Notes: generated by a model not told the origin, from the letters alone. A stretch of 64,000 nucleotides of DNA from Qipengyuania qiaonensis (GCF_019711515.1 NZ_JAIGNO010000006.1:1-64000); one strand, 5' to 3'; shown: positions 50,938 through 60,809, counted from the first letter of the stretch. A program made the numbers and translations.

Positions 50938-51258
50938 GTGGTTTCAAGACTCCCAACCGAAAACCGACCCCACAGCGCGATCGGGAATATTCCCCGATCT
51001 TGCTGGCAAACTCAGCCGGTGAAACCGGACCACCGGTCTTGGGAAAGACGGAAAACTCTAGACCCGTGCGGTCCGAGGTTGGGTAGCAGAGCAGCGTGGC
51101 CAAACTTGCTCAATGTACCTGCGTGTTTATGCCCTTCCCGAAACCAGCCGACCTGGTGATTTCCGAGAATGCGTCGCGGCCCCGGACCACGCGCTCAGTT
51201 ATCAGTCAGCAGAATCTAGCGTGGCTCCCGGTATGGCTTTACGCACAGACGCACCGCT
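50938..51258. other. 321-bp intergenic stretch after tRNA-Pro
   Basis: I see no supported gene. The first bases belong to the tRNA-Pro precursor. The rest shows neither family resemblance in any frame nor a clear promoter or terminator. It separates the core operons from the redox-enzyme cluster. Confidence 0.5.
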
Positions 51259-51633
51259 TCAGTCTGTCAGGCCCATGCGGTAGATGGCTGCCGGATCGGG
51301 CGCCGCGCCAAGATCGGCCATGATCTTGAGTGGCGTCTCACCCTCATACGGCGTTCCGGGCCGTGAATCGGGACCGAGATGTTTCAGAAGGATTTTGGCC
51401 GACTGCCAGCGTTCGGTCAGCCAGAACGCATTGGGATCTTTCCAGTCACAGTGCCATGTGAATTCGATGCAGCCCTCTTCCTTCACCACATAAGGGGCGT
51501 AGTCGTTGAGGAAATCGCGGAATTTATCGGCATTTTCGGCAGGGACCGGAAATTTGACCGTCAGACCGATGGGTCCCGCATAGTCGGTCGATTTGAACCA
51601 TTCGATGGTTTCTTCAAAGGTGATCTTGCTCAT
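51259..51633 (-). CDS. Antibiotic-biosynthesis-monooxygenase-fold (YgiN-like) protein
   Basis: A 124-residue protein with the ABM dimeric ferredoxin-like fold. It shows G-L-T-V-K-F-P-V-P-A-E-N-A-D-K-F, then E-E-G-C-I-E-F-T-W-H-C and F-W-L-T-E-R-W-Q-S. Relatives include quinol monooxygenases and heme-degrading enzymes; no specific residue set decides here. It is the last gene of the redox cluster on the minus strand, 25 bp after the NAD(P)-binding gene. Confidence 0.8.
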   Translation of the reverse strand: MSKITFEETIEWFKSTDYAGPIGLTVKFPVPAENADKFRDFLNDYAPYVVKEEGCIEFTWHCDWKDPNAFWLTERWQSAKILLKHLGPDSRPGTPYEGETPLKIMADLGAAPDPAAIYRMGLTD

Positions 51634-51658
51634 CGGGCTCGCTCCTTGCGTAGCGCGG

Positions 51659-52276
51659 TCAATAGGCCGCGTTATAGATCGTGCGGCGGTGCGCGGGCTT
51701 CTCTGCCTCGTCTAGCAGGACGACCGCGAAATCCTCGGCGCTGATCGTGCTTTCGCCGTTTTCGTCCATCACCACCGTGCGGTCGCCAAGCCGCGCCTTG
51801 CCGGTGCGCTCGCCCGGCGCAATGGTGAGCGCGGGGGCCTGCACGGTCCAGTCGATGTCGCTTGCGGCCAGCATGTCATGCGCCGCCAGCATGGCCTGCG
51901 CCTCGGCGCGATATTCGGGCGGGGCGTGGTCGATCAGCGCGCTGCCGTCGGGCGCGTTCAATGACGATGCGCCGCCGACCTGAATCAGCCGCGTAGTGCC
52001 CACCGCTTCGATCAGCGCCTTGGTGAATTTGCGCGCATCGCCGACCGCATCGCCGGTGATGCGGGGGCTGACAGCCGAGACGACCAGATCGACCTTGGCG
52101 GCCTGCTCGCGCAGCGCATCCACATCGTTGATGTCAAGCGCGATGGGCGTGACATGAGGTCCCGCATTGGCATCGCCCTTGCGCGATGCGGCAATGATGT
52201 CGTGGCCGCGTGCGGCACCTTCGGAGGTGATGCGTGAACCGACCATGCCGGTCGCACCTATAACGAGTATCTTCAT
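51659..52276 (-). CDS. NAD(P)H-binding oxidoreductase (atypical SDR/NmrA-like)
   Basis: A 205-residue Rossmann protein starting [20 protein letters not shown], with the glycine-rich G-A-T-G-M-V-G nucleotide motif. It lacks the YxxxK of classical SDRs, and ends with a short helix rather than a large substrate domain. It might reduce a small quinone or act as a redox sensor. It lies 27 bp downstream of the alcohol dehydrogenase gene. Confidence 0.85.
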   Translation of the reverse strand: MKILVIGATGMVGSRITSEGAARGHDIIAASRKGDANAGPHVTPIALDINDVDALREQAAKVDLVVSAVSPRITGDAVGDARKFTKALIEAVGTTRLIQVGGASSLNAPDGSALIDHAPPEYRAEAQAMLAAHDMLAASDIDWTVQAPALTIAPGERTGKARLGDRTVVMDENGESTISAEDFAVVLLDEAEKPAHRRTIYNAAY

Positions 52277-52303
52277 GTTTTCAGTTCCTTGAATTCAAAA
52301 TGA

Positions 52304-53416
52304 TTACTGCGGCATGCGCACGATGGGTTTCAGCGTGATGCCCTTTTCGCTGTCCTCGGCCGCTTCATTGATGCGGTCGAGGTCGTAGAACTTGACGAGC
52401 CTGTCGAACGGGAACCTGCCCGACATATGCAAATCGACCAGCACCGGGATCAGCGTGGTTGGCACGCTGTCGCCCTCCACTACGCCGATCAGCCGCTTGC
52501 AGCTTTGCATCACGTCGACGAGGTCGATTTCGGCCATCGTGCCGGGCTTCGACGCGCCGACCACAGCCGCCGTGCCGCTGGGGCGCAAGCTGGAGACCAT
52601 GGCCGAGACAAGCGCGGCGATGCCGGTCGAATCCATCGCGGAATGCGCGCCGCCGCCGGTGATTTCCTTGACGCGTTCAGCGGCGTTTTCTTCCTTCGAG
52701 TTGATCGTGTGGGTTGCCCCGAGCTCCATGGCGAGTTCGAGCCGCGATGGCACGATATCGATGGCGACGATCGTGGTCGCGCCGATAGCTGCGGCGGCCA
52801 TCACGCCCGACAGGCCGACCGCCCCGCCGCCCCATGCGGCAAAGCTGGAGCCGGGGGCGACTTTCAGCGCATTCATCACCGTGCCCGCGCCGGTCTGGAT
52901 GCCGCAACCAAGCGGCCCGAGCAATTCAAGCGGCGCGTCCTTCCGCACCTTGATCGCGTTGCGCGCGTTGGCAATAGCATATTGCGCAAACGAGGACTGA
53001 CCAAAGAAACGGTCGTTGAGAAGAGTTCCGTCATCGGCTTCCAGGACGTGCGAACCATCGATCCGCTGGCCCGAGAAATTCCACGCATTGAAATTGGCGC
53101 AATAGGCGGGATGGCCCTCGTGGCACGGGTCGCAGACATTGCAGTTGAGGAAGGACAGGACGACATGGTCGCCCTTTTCCAGTTCGTGCACATTCTTGCC
53201 GACCTCATCGACAATGCCCGATCCTTCGTGGCCCAGCACGATGGGATGGGGAACCGGGAAAATCTGGTCGCGCGCGACCATGTCGGTGTGGCACATGCCG
53301 GTGGCGACCACGCGGACCAGCACTTCGTCATCGGCGATGGCTCGGCGCCGCACCTGCTCGATGCGGAACGGGCCGCCCTTGTCGCGGATGACGGCTGCGG
53401 TGAAAAGTTCGGTCAT
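52304..53416 (-). CDS. Zinc-dependent (aryl-)alcohol dehydrogenase, MDR family
   Basis: A 370-residue medium-chain dehydrogenase. ATG 53416 is chosen (MTELFTAAVIRDKGGPFRIE). Catalytic zinc ligands are Cys in GMCHTDMVARD and His in GHEGSGIVDEVG; a four-Cys structural zinc site occurs in N-C-N-V-C-D-P-C-H-E-G-H-P-A-Y-C. The nucleotide motif is A-A-W-G-G-G-A-V-G-L-S-G. Similar to aryl-alcohol and benzyl-alcohol dehydrogenases. With the aldehyde dehydrogenase upstream, it could oxidise an alcohol to an acid in two steps. Confidence 0.9.
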   Translation of the reverse strand: MTELFTAAVIRDKGGPFRIEQVRRRAIADDEVLVRVVATGMCHTDMVARDQIFPVPHPIVLGHEGSGIVDEVGKNVHELEKGDHVVLSFLNCNVCDPCHEGHPAYCANFNAWNFSGQRIDGSHVLEADDGTLLNDRFFGQSSFAQYAIANARNAIKVRKDAPLELLGPLGCGIQTGAGTVMNALKVAPGSSFAAWGGGAVGLSGVMAAAAIGATTIVAIDIVPSRLELAMELGATHTINSKEENAAERVKEITGGGAHSAMDSTGIAALVSAMVSSLRPSGTAAVVGASKPGTMAEIDLVDVMQSCKRLIGVVEGDSVPTTLIPVLVDLHMSGRFPFDRLVKFYDLDRINEAAEDSEKGITLKPIVRMPQ

Positions 53417-53484
53417 GCTGGGTCTTCCTTCAAACTTGTATTCGGGCCGATCTTCGCGCTTCATTTGTCACAGAGCGAATGGTG

Positions 53485-54621
53485 TCATCGTCCTTGGAGA
53501 GGCTCCGCCAACGGCTTGAAGCGATAGATGCGGTAGGGTGGCTTATTGAGCGTTTCACCACCGTTGAACGTCGATGACAGGGAAACCTGTGCGGCGGCGG
53601 TGTAGAGATAGCCGTCCGGCCCGATATTGATTCCGTCCGGCCAGACCATGCTCTTGTCAGAGGTGTATGACCGAACCTGGCGGGTCGATGCGGGGATAAC
53701 GCTGATTGTATTGGTGCCCGCTTCTGCGAGATAAAGGTTCCCGGCAGAATCGATGGTCAAGCCGCCATTGGCAGGCTTATCCGCATAGACCTCTACATTT
53801 GCCGCGATTTCCTTGTCGGTGAGGCTGAAATCAGCCAGTCGCGCAATATTGATGCGAAAGACGCTGGTCTTGTTGAGCGGTGTGAAATAGAGCCATTCTT
53901 CCTCGCGGTCGAGCGCGATGCCGTCGACCCCGACGAACAGCGGAACGGTCTTTTCGTACGGTGTGCCTTGGTCCATCACCATCGGCATGTCGAGATCCGG
54001 CATGACGAAATCGGTACCCTGCAACACGCGGCGACTTTCGCCGGTACGGATATTCACGACCACCAGCGCTGCCTTGTCGCCTTTCGGGCCGGTCGCAATC
54101 CCTTCGTCCGAAATCACTATGAGATCGTGTTTGATCGAGATCGCGAAATCGTTGTGCTGCGATTCGGGCAGGGTCACACCATCGGGCAGGTAAATGACCT
54201 GCTTCAGTTTACTGTTCTTTGTGTCCCAAGCCACCAGTTTGGGCGTGATCCGCGGCTCTGCCTGGCCTGAATCGAGTATCCAGAGCGTCCCCGCTCCATC
54301 CTCGCGCGCAGCCAGCACCCAGTTGAAGTAAGTCCCCGGATTTTTGAGAGAGCCATCCGCTTCGCGCGCAACTTGCCAAGCCTTATTGGGATAAGGCCTG
54401 ATCTCACCGTCGGGTAAGCGTTCTGCGACCTTTACCGCCGGATTGAAGAACGGGTGATAGGTAAAGAAGAATCGTTTGTCCGAAGTATATGCGATGGCTG
54501 AAATCGCTTCCGAAGTTTCGGCATATACTTCTGCCTCCACCCGTTCCTGAGCCAGAAGCGGAGGGGTGGCCATGGCAAGGAGGACTGGGATAGCGGAAGT
54601 AAAGGAAGAGAATTTGGTCAT
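53485..54621 (-). CDS. Exported MRJP/Yellow-family beta-propeller protein
   Basis: A 378-residue protein with a signal peptide (M-T-K-F-S-S-F-T-S-A-I-P-V-L-L-A-M-A, cleavage near L-L-A-Q). The mature part follows the major-royal-jelly/Yellow pattern, for example F-F-F-T-Y-H-P-F-F-N, G-T-L-W-I-L-D-S-G-Q, V-G-V-D-G-I-A-L-D and S-M-V-W-P-D-G-I-N-I-G-P-D-G. Bacterial members are thought to bind or convert small aromatic or quinone-like ligands. As the only exported protein in the cluster it may act on the same substrate outside the cytoplasm. Confidence 0.88.
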   Translation of the reverse strand: MTKFSSFTSAIPVLLAMATPPLLAQERVEAEVYAETSEAISAIAYTSDKRFFFTYHPFFNPAVKVAERLPDGEIRPYPNKAWQVAREADGSLKNPGTYFNWVLAAREDGAGTLWILDSGQAEPRITPKLVAWDTKNSKLKQVIYLPDGVTLPESQHNDFAISIKHDLIVISDEGIATGPKGDKAALVVVNIRTGESRRVLQGTDFVMPDLDMPMVMDQGTPYEKTVPLFVGVDGIALDREEEWLYFTPLNKTSVFRINIARLADFSLTDKEIAANVEVYADKPANGGLTIDSAGNLYLAEAGTNTISVIPASTRQVRSYTSDKSMVWPDGINIGPDGYLYTAAAQVSLSSTFNGGETLNKPPYRIYRFKPLAEPLQGR

Positions 54622-54678
54622 AGTGATTCTCTTTTCTGTGCAAGCTCCATATTTGGTTAGCTGCCGGTTGAAGTCTAA

Positions 54679-56154
54679 TCAGAAGGGATAGTCGCGCGGG
54701 CTGTGCTGCACGGTGATCCAGTGATCGGTGGTGAATTCCTCGATCGCCCAGTCGCCGTTAAAGCGGCCGAGCCCCGAATTGCGTTCGCCGCCGAACGGCG
54801 CATTGGCCTCGTCATTGACCGACTGGTCGTTGACATGGGTCATGCCGGTGATCATCCGGCGCGCGAAAGCCACGCCGCGCGCACTGTCGCCAGAATGAAC
54901 CGCGCCCGACAGCCCGAAAAGGCTGGCATTGGCGAGTTCCAACGCATGTGCCTCATCGCGGGCTTTCAGGATGGAGACGGCAGGTCCGAACACCTCCTCG
55001 CGCGCGATTTCCATCTCGGGCGTCACATCGGTGAACACATGCGGCGGTAGTACATTGCCCTCGGCCTCGCCGCCCAGCGCCATTGTCGCGCCTTCCTTTT
55101 GCGCATTGGCGATCTTGTCCTTGATCCCCTCCAGCTGCTTGGCGTTGATGATCGGACCGATGGCTGTGTCGGCATTGGCGGGATTGCCGTACTTCAACGT
55201 CTTAGCGTGGGTCGTGAACTTATCGACGAATTCATCGTAAAGCGACGCATCGACGATGATGCGGTTGATCGCCATGCAGATCTGGCCCTGATGCAGGAAC
55301 TTGCCGAAGATCGCAGCCTTGACCGCGCCGTCGACATTCGCATCGTCGAGCACCACGAAGGCGTTGTTGCCGCCCAGTTCCAGCGCCACGCGCTTGAGAT
55401 GGTCGCCCCCTGCAGCCGTGGTGCCAATGCCCTTGCCGACCGGTGTCGATCCGGTGAAAGAGATCATGCGCGGCACCGCGTGCTCGACAAAGGCATCGCC
55501 GATATCCGATCCCGCGCCGATCACCACGCTCAGCACACCGGCGGGCAGGCCCGCTTCCTCGAAGATCTTGGCGATAAGCTGGCCGCCGGTGACGGGTGTG
55601 TCGCTCGCGGGCTTGAGCACCACCGCATTGCCCAGCGCCAGCGCGGGCGCGACCGAGCGTTGCGAGAGATGCAGCGGGAAGTTCCACGGGCTGATCACCC
55701 CGATTACGCCCAAGGGCTTGCGATAGACCCGGCTCTCCTTGCCCGGAATGTCGGAGGCGAGGATACGGCCCTCTATCCGATGCGGAAACGTCGCCGCCTC
55801 CACGGTAATGGCCCGCGCCGAGCTCCACTCGACCTCGGCCTTGATGCGGGTCGATCCGGCTTCGCGGATCAGCCAGTGGGTGATTTCTTCATGCCGCGCG
55901 TCGAAGATCCCGACCGCGCGTTCCATTACCGCGGCGCGTTCGGCAGGCGGCAGGGCGGCCCATGCCGGCTGCGCCTTGGCTGCCGCCGCATAGGCTTCGT
56001 CGAGATCCTCCTTCGACGCGAGCGGTATCGCGCCCAGCTTGTCGCCGGTAAACGGATCGGTGTTCTCGCCAATTTTGCCCGATGCGCCTTTCCGCCATTT
56101 CCCGCCAATATATTGGAGGTGGAGGTCGTCATAGAGGGATTTAGAGGAAGACAT
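54679..56154 (-). CDS. NAD(P)-dependent aldehyde dehydrogenase (aromatic-aldehyde type)
   Basis: A 491-residue aldehyde dehydrogenase, normal length. Catalytic Cys in [12 protein letters not shown], general base Glu in [13 protein letters not shown], nucleotide part F-T-G-S-T-P-V-G-K and the oxyanion Asn in P-W-N-F-P-L-H are all present. Similar in motifs to benzaldehyde and vanillin dehydrogenases. It oxidises an aldehyde to an acid in the cytoplasm. It stands between the quinone oxidoreductase-like and the MRJP-like genes, 27 and 57 bp away. Confidence 0.93.
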   Translation of the reverse strand: MSSSKSLYDDLHLQYIGGKWRKGASGKIGENTDPFTGDKLGAIPLASKEDLDEAYAAAAKAQPAWAALPPAERAAVMERAVGIFDARHEEITHWLIREAGSTRIKAEVEWSSARAITVEAATFPHRIEGRILASDIPGKESRVYRKPLGVIGVISPWNFPLHLSQRSVAPALALGNAVVLKPASDTPVTGGQLIAKIFEEAGLPAGVLSVVIGAGSDIGDAFVEHAVPRMISFTGSTPVGKGIGTTAAGGDHLKRVALELGGNNAFVVLDDANVDGAVKAAIFGKFLHQGQICMAINRIIVDASLYDEFVDKFTTHAKTLKYGNPANADTAIGPIINAKQLEGIKDKIANAQKEGATMALGGEAEGNVLPPHVFTDVTPEMEIAREEVFGPAVSILKARDEAHALELANASLFGLSGAVHSGDSARGVAFARRMITGMTHVNDQSVNDEANAPFGGERNSGLGRFNGDWAIEEFTTDHWITVQHSPRDYPF

Positions 56155-56181
56155 TGAGGGACTCCTTTCGGGAAAGGGAAA

Positions 56182-57174
56182 TCAGGCGATATCCACCGCC
56201 AGCTTGCCGACCGGCTTTCCGGCGTCGAGGAAGCTCAACGCCTCGCCAAGCTGGTCGAGCGTGAAGCGATGCGGGTCGAGCAGCGGGCGGATGCGTCCGT
56301 CGTCGACCATGCGTGCGACCTTCTCCAGCAATGCGCCATGACGCTCGCGGTCCCGCCCGGTGATCAGCGGGATCAGCATCAGCACCGTATGCAGCGTGGC
56401 GTTCTTTGCGCCCATGACCGACAGGTCGAGCCCGTCGCCGGGCCGCGTAGTCGCCACACGCCCGTTGGTGGCCAGCGCGGCAAAGGATTTTTCGAGGTTC
56501 CTGCCGCCGACCGTGTCGAACACGATATCATAGCCGCGCCCCCCGGTATATTTCGCCACGTAATCGGCGACTTCCAGCTCGCGATAATTGATTGCCTCTG
56601 CCGCACCCAGATCGCGCGTCAATTCGGCCTTTTCCGCGCTGGAAACGGTGGCGTGGACGATCGCTCCCGTGGCACGCGCAAGCTGCACGCCAAAATGGCC
56701 GACCCCGCCGGTGCCGCCATGGACCAGCACCAGTTCGCCCGGCGTGATCTGCGCGCGTTCGACCAAGGCTTCCCATGCCGTAATCACGGCCAGCGGCATG
56801 GCGGCGGCCTCGCGGAACGAGAGCGATTTGGGCTTATGCGCCAGCAGGCGCTCGTCGGCGGTCATTTCCTCGGAAAAGCTGCCGTCAGCCTCGCCGATGC
56901 CGCCGGCGCACCCATAGACGTCATCGCCGGGCCTGAACTTGGTTGTGGCAGCGCCGACCGCGGTCACCACGCCCGAGACATCGAAGCCAAGCGGAGGCGG
57001 ATCGCCTTCGCGCCCCATGCCTTCACGACCTCGCGCATCGGCCGGATTTAGCCCCGCAGCATGCACCTTGACCACCACTTCGAAAGGACCCGCCTCGCGC
57101 GCGCGGCGTTCTCGCAATTCGAAGGGCGCATCGGCGCCATAGCGGGTCAGTTGGGCGTATCGCATTATCCTCAT
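56182..57174 (-). CDS. Zinc-independent MDR oxidoreductase (quinone-reductase-like)
   Basis: A 330-residue protein without zinc-binding Cys set. It shows G-L-N-P-A-D-A-R, G-F-D-V-S-G-V-V-T-A-V-G and the NADPH-binding V-H-G-G-T-G-G-V-G-H-F-G-V-Q-L-A. This is the pattern of quinone oxidoreductases and related enoyl reductases. ATG 57174 or 57165 may start it. It probably uses NADPH to reduce a quinone or enone. Confidence 0.9.
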   Translation of the reverse strand: MRIMRYAQLTRYGADAPFELRERRAREAGPFEVVVKVHAAGLNPADARGREGMGREGDPPPLGFDVSGVVTAVGAATTKFRPGDDVYGCAGGIGEADGSFSEEMTADERLLAHKPKSLSFREAAAMPLAVITAWEALVERAQITPGELVLVHGGTGGVGHFGVQLARATGAIVHATVSSAEKAELTRDLGAAEAINYRELEVADYVAKYTGGRGYDIVFDTVGGRNLEKSFAALATNGRVATTRPGDGLDLSVMGAKNATLHTVLMLIPLITGRDRERHGALLEKVARMVDDGRIRPLLDPHRFTLDQLGEALSFLDAGKPVGKLAVDIA

Positions 57175-57224
57175 CCTTCTAAGGAAAAGCCCCGCCGGGA
57201 GAGGGCGGGGCTCGGTGGGACAGT

Positions 57225-57911
57225 TCAGATTTCGGTGATGATCTCACCTTCGGGCAGGCGAGACTTGGGCAGCTTCGCGTTGTAATCGTCATCGGCGCGA
57301 TAGCCGAGGCAGACCACGGCAAGACTGCGAAAGCCCTTTTCGGCCAGCCCGAACTCTTCGTCGAGGACGGCGGTATCGACCCCCTCCATCGGCGTGGCGT
57401 CGATGCCCATCGCGGCGGCACCCAGCAAAAGCTGCCCAAGATTGAGATAGGTCTGCGCGTCCATCCACGCCTGCAGATTGCCATTCTGCCGCTGGAGATC
57501 GACGAACATGTTGACGCCACCCTTCTGCTGCGCGCGCAATTTTTGAGGATCAGCGGCATAACGCCCCGCCGCCTCGTCCACATCGAGCAGGTGATCGACG
57601 TAGTCGCCTTCGAAGCTTGTGCGGCTGGCAAATAGGATCACGTGCGACGCATCGTGGATCTTCTGGGTGTTGAACGGATATTTCTCGCTTGCTTTGGCAA
57701 TGCGCGCCTTGCCTTCATCTGACGAGGCCAAGATGAAATGCCAGGGTTGACTATTGACGCTGGACGGGCTGAGGCGGAGCAGCGTCTTGACCGCCGCCAC
57801 CTCATCCGCAGAAAGGCGGCGTTCTGCATCATAGACCTTCGTGGAATAGCGGGATTCCGCCGTTGCGATGATCGCCTCGCTATTCTTTACGAGGGGCATT
57901 AGTTCGGTCAC
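57225..57911 (-). CDS. NfsB-like oxygen-insensitive nitroreductase
   Basis: A 228-residue FMN-dependent nitroreductase. The start GTG 57911 is preferred (GGAG 6 bp upstream); ATG 57899 is possible, and the frame to 58058 is leader. Family motifs are S-R-Y-S-T-K-V-Y-D, L-S-P-S-S-V-N-S-Q-P-W-H-F, N-L-G-Q-L-L-L-G-A-A-A-M-G-I-D and the end L-P-E-G-E-I-I-T. It would reduce nitroaromatics or quinones by two electrons. First structural gene of the redox cluster after the LysR regulator. Confidence 0.92.
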   Translation of the reverse strand: MTELMPLVKNSEAIIATAESRYSTKVYDAERRLSADEVAAVKTLLRLSPSSVNSQPWHFILASSDEGKARIAKASEKYPFNTQKIHDASHVILFASRTSFEGDYVDHLLDVDEAAGRYAADPQKLRAQQKGGVNMFVDLQRQNGNLQAWMDAQTYLNLGQLLLGAAAMGIDATPMEGVDTAVLDEEFGLAEKGFRSLAVVCLGYRADDDYNAKLPKSRLPEGEIITEI

Positions 57912-58110
57912 GTCATATCTCCGCCAATCGGCGCGGCATCTCATCGACACAGCCGATCCACCGACTGCGCGCCTGTTGGCCGCGTTAACATTGGTGAGGG
58001 AAATAGGCTCCGGCGCGCATCTTACTACAGACATGAGGCCGAATGGACTGTTCGGCAATCTTGCCTATTGAGGCGGGAACTATACGAGCCGTCCGAAATC
58101 GGAACGCGCG

Positions 58111-58992
58111 CTATCGCGGGTCGGTTGCTACTAGGAAGTCGATCAGATCCCGCGCCGGAGAGGTCGCCGACACGTTGCTGGGCCAGACGAGTTGCAGCGG
58201 TATCTTGGTGCGAAAACTCTCTCCCAAAGGTTCGCACAGCGTCCCCGACTCAAGTTCCTCTGTAATGACGAAACCGGGGATCAGGGCGAAGCCCAGCCCG
58301 GCGACCGCCATGCGCTTGACCGCTTCCATCGAATCCGTGCGGACCGCCGTTCGCCCCCATATCTCGCGGGATGCATCCTGATCCTGATGGCGAAAAATAT
58401 CCCGTACCGGTGCGAAGCTTATGAAATCGAAATTGGCCAGATCGTCGAAACCGGCCGGCCAGCCGGCCCTTGTCAGATAGTCGGGCGATGCGACAAGCAA
58501 CCCCGGCTCTGGCAGCAGACTGCGGGTCATCAATTCGGAATCGGCGATTACTCCCCCGCGGATCGCCACGTCGATACCTTCTTCGAGGATATTTTCCATT
58601 CTGTCGGTGAGTTGCAGATCGAGTAAGATGCCGGGCCGGGCCGCAGCGAAATCGGAGATACGGCCAAACAGGCTATGCTGGTATAAGGTAGACGGCATCG
58701 AGACACGCAGGACAACGAGCCGTTCTCGCGCAGTGCCGGAAAAAAGCGCCAGCGCCTCCTTACCGGAATTCGTCATCCGGACGGCTATATCGTAAAAATC
58801 GCTTCCTTCCTTGGTGAGCGAGACGGCGCGCGTCGAACGATAGAACAGGGCAGTGCCCAGCAATTCCTCAAGATTGGTAATGTGCTGGCTGACGACCGAA
58901 GGTGACAGCAAAAGTCGCCTGGCAGCGCCCCTGAATGACCCTTCGTCGACAACGGCGACGAAGATAGCAATCGACTTCAGTCGCTCGATCAC
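58111..58992 (-). CDS. LysR-family transcriptional regulator
   Basis: A 293-residue regulator starting at GTG 58992 (M-I-E-R-L-K-S-I-A-I-F-V-A-V-V-D-E-G-S-F). The winged helix (about 1-60) has R-R-L-L-L-S-P-S-V-V-S-Q-H-I-T-N-L-E-E, and the C-terminal part is the usual two-lobed effector-binding domain. It lies upstream of and in the same direction as the nitroreductase gene, so it may regulate the cluster from within. The gap of about 200 bp (57912-58110) would hold the target promoter; a T-N11-A site was not confirmed by eye. Confidence 0.9.
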   Translation of the reverse strand: MIERLKSIAIFVAVVDEGSFRGAARRLLLSPSVVSQHITNLEELLGTALFYRSTRAVSLTKEGSDFYDIAVRMTNSGKEALALFSGTARERLVVLRVSMPSTLYQHSLFGRISDFAAARPGILLDLQLTDRMENILEEGIDVAIRGGVIADSELMTRSLLPEPGLLVASPDYLTRAGWPAGFDDLANFDFISFAPVRDIFRHQDQDASREIWGRTAVRTDSMEAVKRMAVAGLGFALIPGFVITEELESGTLCEPLGESFRTKIPLQLVWPSNVSATSPARDLIDFLVATDPR

Positions 58993-59399
58993 GACCAGTG
59001 CATCCCCTCAAAGCAAACGCGGTATCATCATTTGTCGTTACACAAACGATCTTGCTGCGCCGTGGCTCTACGCGTGAACCACCATCATGGGCAGGTCAAA
59101 CACTTCAATTCACCCGCGACATATCAGGTGCTGGAGAGAACTGTTCGAATATCGAGTCCTTCATCCAGCCTCGTGGGCCAAGATGGAACCGGCAATACTC
59201 GGAGATCAATAGCAAGGGAAGGACATGCAGCAGAAGTTTAAGTGGTTGTTTTGCATACAGGATGGTCTGCCACGTCTTTTGAACGCCCTCGCCCCGAACG
59301 GCGATTGCGGCGACATTGCCTTCTGGTTCCGCTTCCTTTCAGAAACGACAACTGCTGGCCTACCGCTGCACCCTGCCCGATCCGTCGTCCTTGATAGCT

Positions 59400-59650
59400 T
59401 CCATCTCGGCTTGAATGGGCTCCGATTGCCTTCGAGATTTCAGTATTCTGGCGGTTCGGCATCAACCTGATCCGATACGGCAGCATGAGGCTTTGTTGTA
59501 CGAGCCTCTTCACCGCGCCGAAACGCATCGTCGGTTCAGTGGCCGCCTCGCAAGTCGCTTCGGCATCGGTTGCAGCTTGGCAAAAACGGCAGCATCCGCG
59601 CACGTTTCGACCGACGGCGCAAGACAACATCGCCTGCGCTACTTCCCCCA
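59400..59650 (-). pseudogene. Decayed IS110-family transposase fragment
   Basis: In one minus-strand frame (about 59634-59573) the sequence reads G-D-V-V-L-R-R-R-S-K-R-A-R-M-L-P-F-L, like the N-terminal part of IS110/IS1111 transposases. In another frame immediately after (about 59570-59430) it reads A-T-D-A-E-A-T-C-E-A-A-T-E-P-T-M-R-F and Q-Q-S-L-M-L-P-Y-R-I-R-L-M-P-N-R-Q, like the D-A-x-A-I-C-E-A-V-T-R-P-T-M-R-F region. About 60 expected residues between them are missing, so there is a deletion plus frameshift. No IS ends were found. The rest of 58993-59834 shows no gene. Confidence 0.65.
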
Positions 59651-59834
59651 AGCCAAGCGCAATGACCAGAACCATTGGTCGGGCAGAGCAGCACGCCAAG
59701 CGATGGATGGAACCGGATTTTAAGCTCCACGCGCCAAAGATAGTGCGCGTTTACCATGGCATGCCGCTGAGCAATTACGCAAAAACGCGTAGCTTTTAAC
59801 CGTTCAATTACCACTATCCATTAACTTCTGGCGC

Positions 59835-60809
59835 ATGACACAAGCGCCATTCCGTTTTGCCGCCGCTCCGCTGGCTCTCGTCGCGGCCTTTGCTGCTACT
59901 TCCGCCCATGCCGGCGGCGTAAGCGCGGGCACGCTGATCGAGAATACTGCCAGTGCCACCTATGACGGCGGGGCAGGCTCGGTCACCATTCCCTCGAACA
60001 CCGTCACGGTCAGGGTCGACGAACTCCTGGACGTAACCGTCACCTCGCTCGATTCCGGTGCGGTATCGGCGGCGCCCGGCTCGGCCGTGCTGACGTTCGA
60101 AATCACCAATACAGGCAATGGCCCGGAGGCATATGCGCTGACGGCCAACCCCGCCGTTGCCGGGAACGACTTCGATACGACGGTCGACGGCATCGCGGTC
60201 GATACCAACGGGAACGGCGTTTACGATCCGGGCGTCGATCAGCTGCTGACCGGACCGGAGACCACCGCTCCGCTCGATGCCGATGAAAGCCTGACTGTTT
60301 TCGTCCTCGTCACGGTCCCTGGCGGTGTTTTGGACGGTGACACCAGCGATGTCGATCTGCTGGCCGAAGCCGTGACCGGAACTGGTGCTCCTGGCCGGGT
60401 CTTCGCCGGTCAGGGTGTCGGCGGTGCCGACGCCATTGTCGGCGCCACGGGCGCAGATGCGAATGCGCTGGGCTCGCTGACCGTCGGGATCACCGATGTC
60501 GACCTCATCAAATCGGCCAGCGTCCGCGATCCATTCGGAGGTAGCGGTAACGTGCCCGGCGCGACGATTACCTACACGATCCGCGCAGAGATAACGGGCA
60601 GCGGATCGGTTTCCGATCTGGTGGTGACCGACGCTGTCCCGATCGACACCAGCTACGTCGCAGGTTCGCTGGCGCTCGATGGAGCGACACTGACCGATGG
60701 CGCTGACGGCGATCGCGGTACGGCGAACGCATCAGGAATTTCGGTGGATCTGGGCACTGTTTCCGCCGGGGCAAGCCGCTCAATCACCTTCGACGTCACC
60801 ATAGACTGA
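59835..60809 (+). CDS. Exported DUF11-type repeat protein, first of cluster
   Basis: A 324-residue secreted protein with signal peptide (M-T-Q-A-P-F-R-F-A-A-A-P-L-A-L-V-A-A, cleavage near A-H-A-G). It has two Ig-like parts: an acidic first half (V-T-V-R-V-D-E-L-L-D-V-T-V-T-S and D-T-N-G-N-G-V-Y-D-P, a Ca-binding-like loop) and a DUF11-like second half (T-I-T-Y-T-I-R-A-E-I and I-T-F-D-V-T-I-D). Strongly acidic. The end V-T-I-D also closes the 61389 gene product, showing a shared module. Likely surface or matrix protein; partner of the three genes that follow. Confidence 0.8.
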   Translation: MTQAPFRFAAAPLALVAAFAATSAHAGGVSAGTLIENTASATYDGGAGSVTIPSNTVTVRVDELLDVTVTSLDSGAVSAAPGSAVLTFEITNTGNGPEAYALTANPAVAGNDFDTTVDGIAVDTNGNGVYDPGVDQLLTGPETTAPLDADESLTVFVLVTVPGGVLDGDTSDVDLLAEAVTGTGAPGRVFAGQGVGGADAIVGATGADANALGSLTVGITDVDLIKSASVRDPFGGSGNVPGATITYTIRAEITGSGSVSDLVVTDAVPIDTSYVAGSLALDGATLTDGADGDRGTANASGISVDLGTVSAGASRSITFDVTID

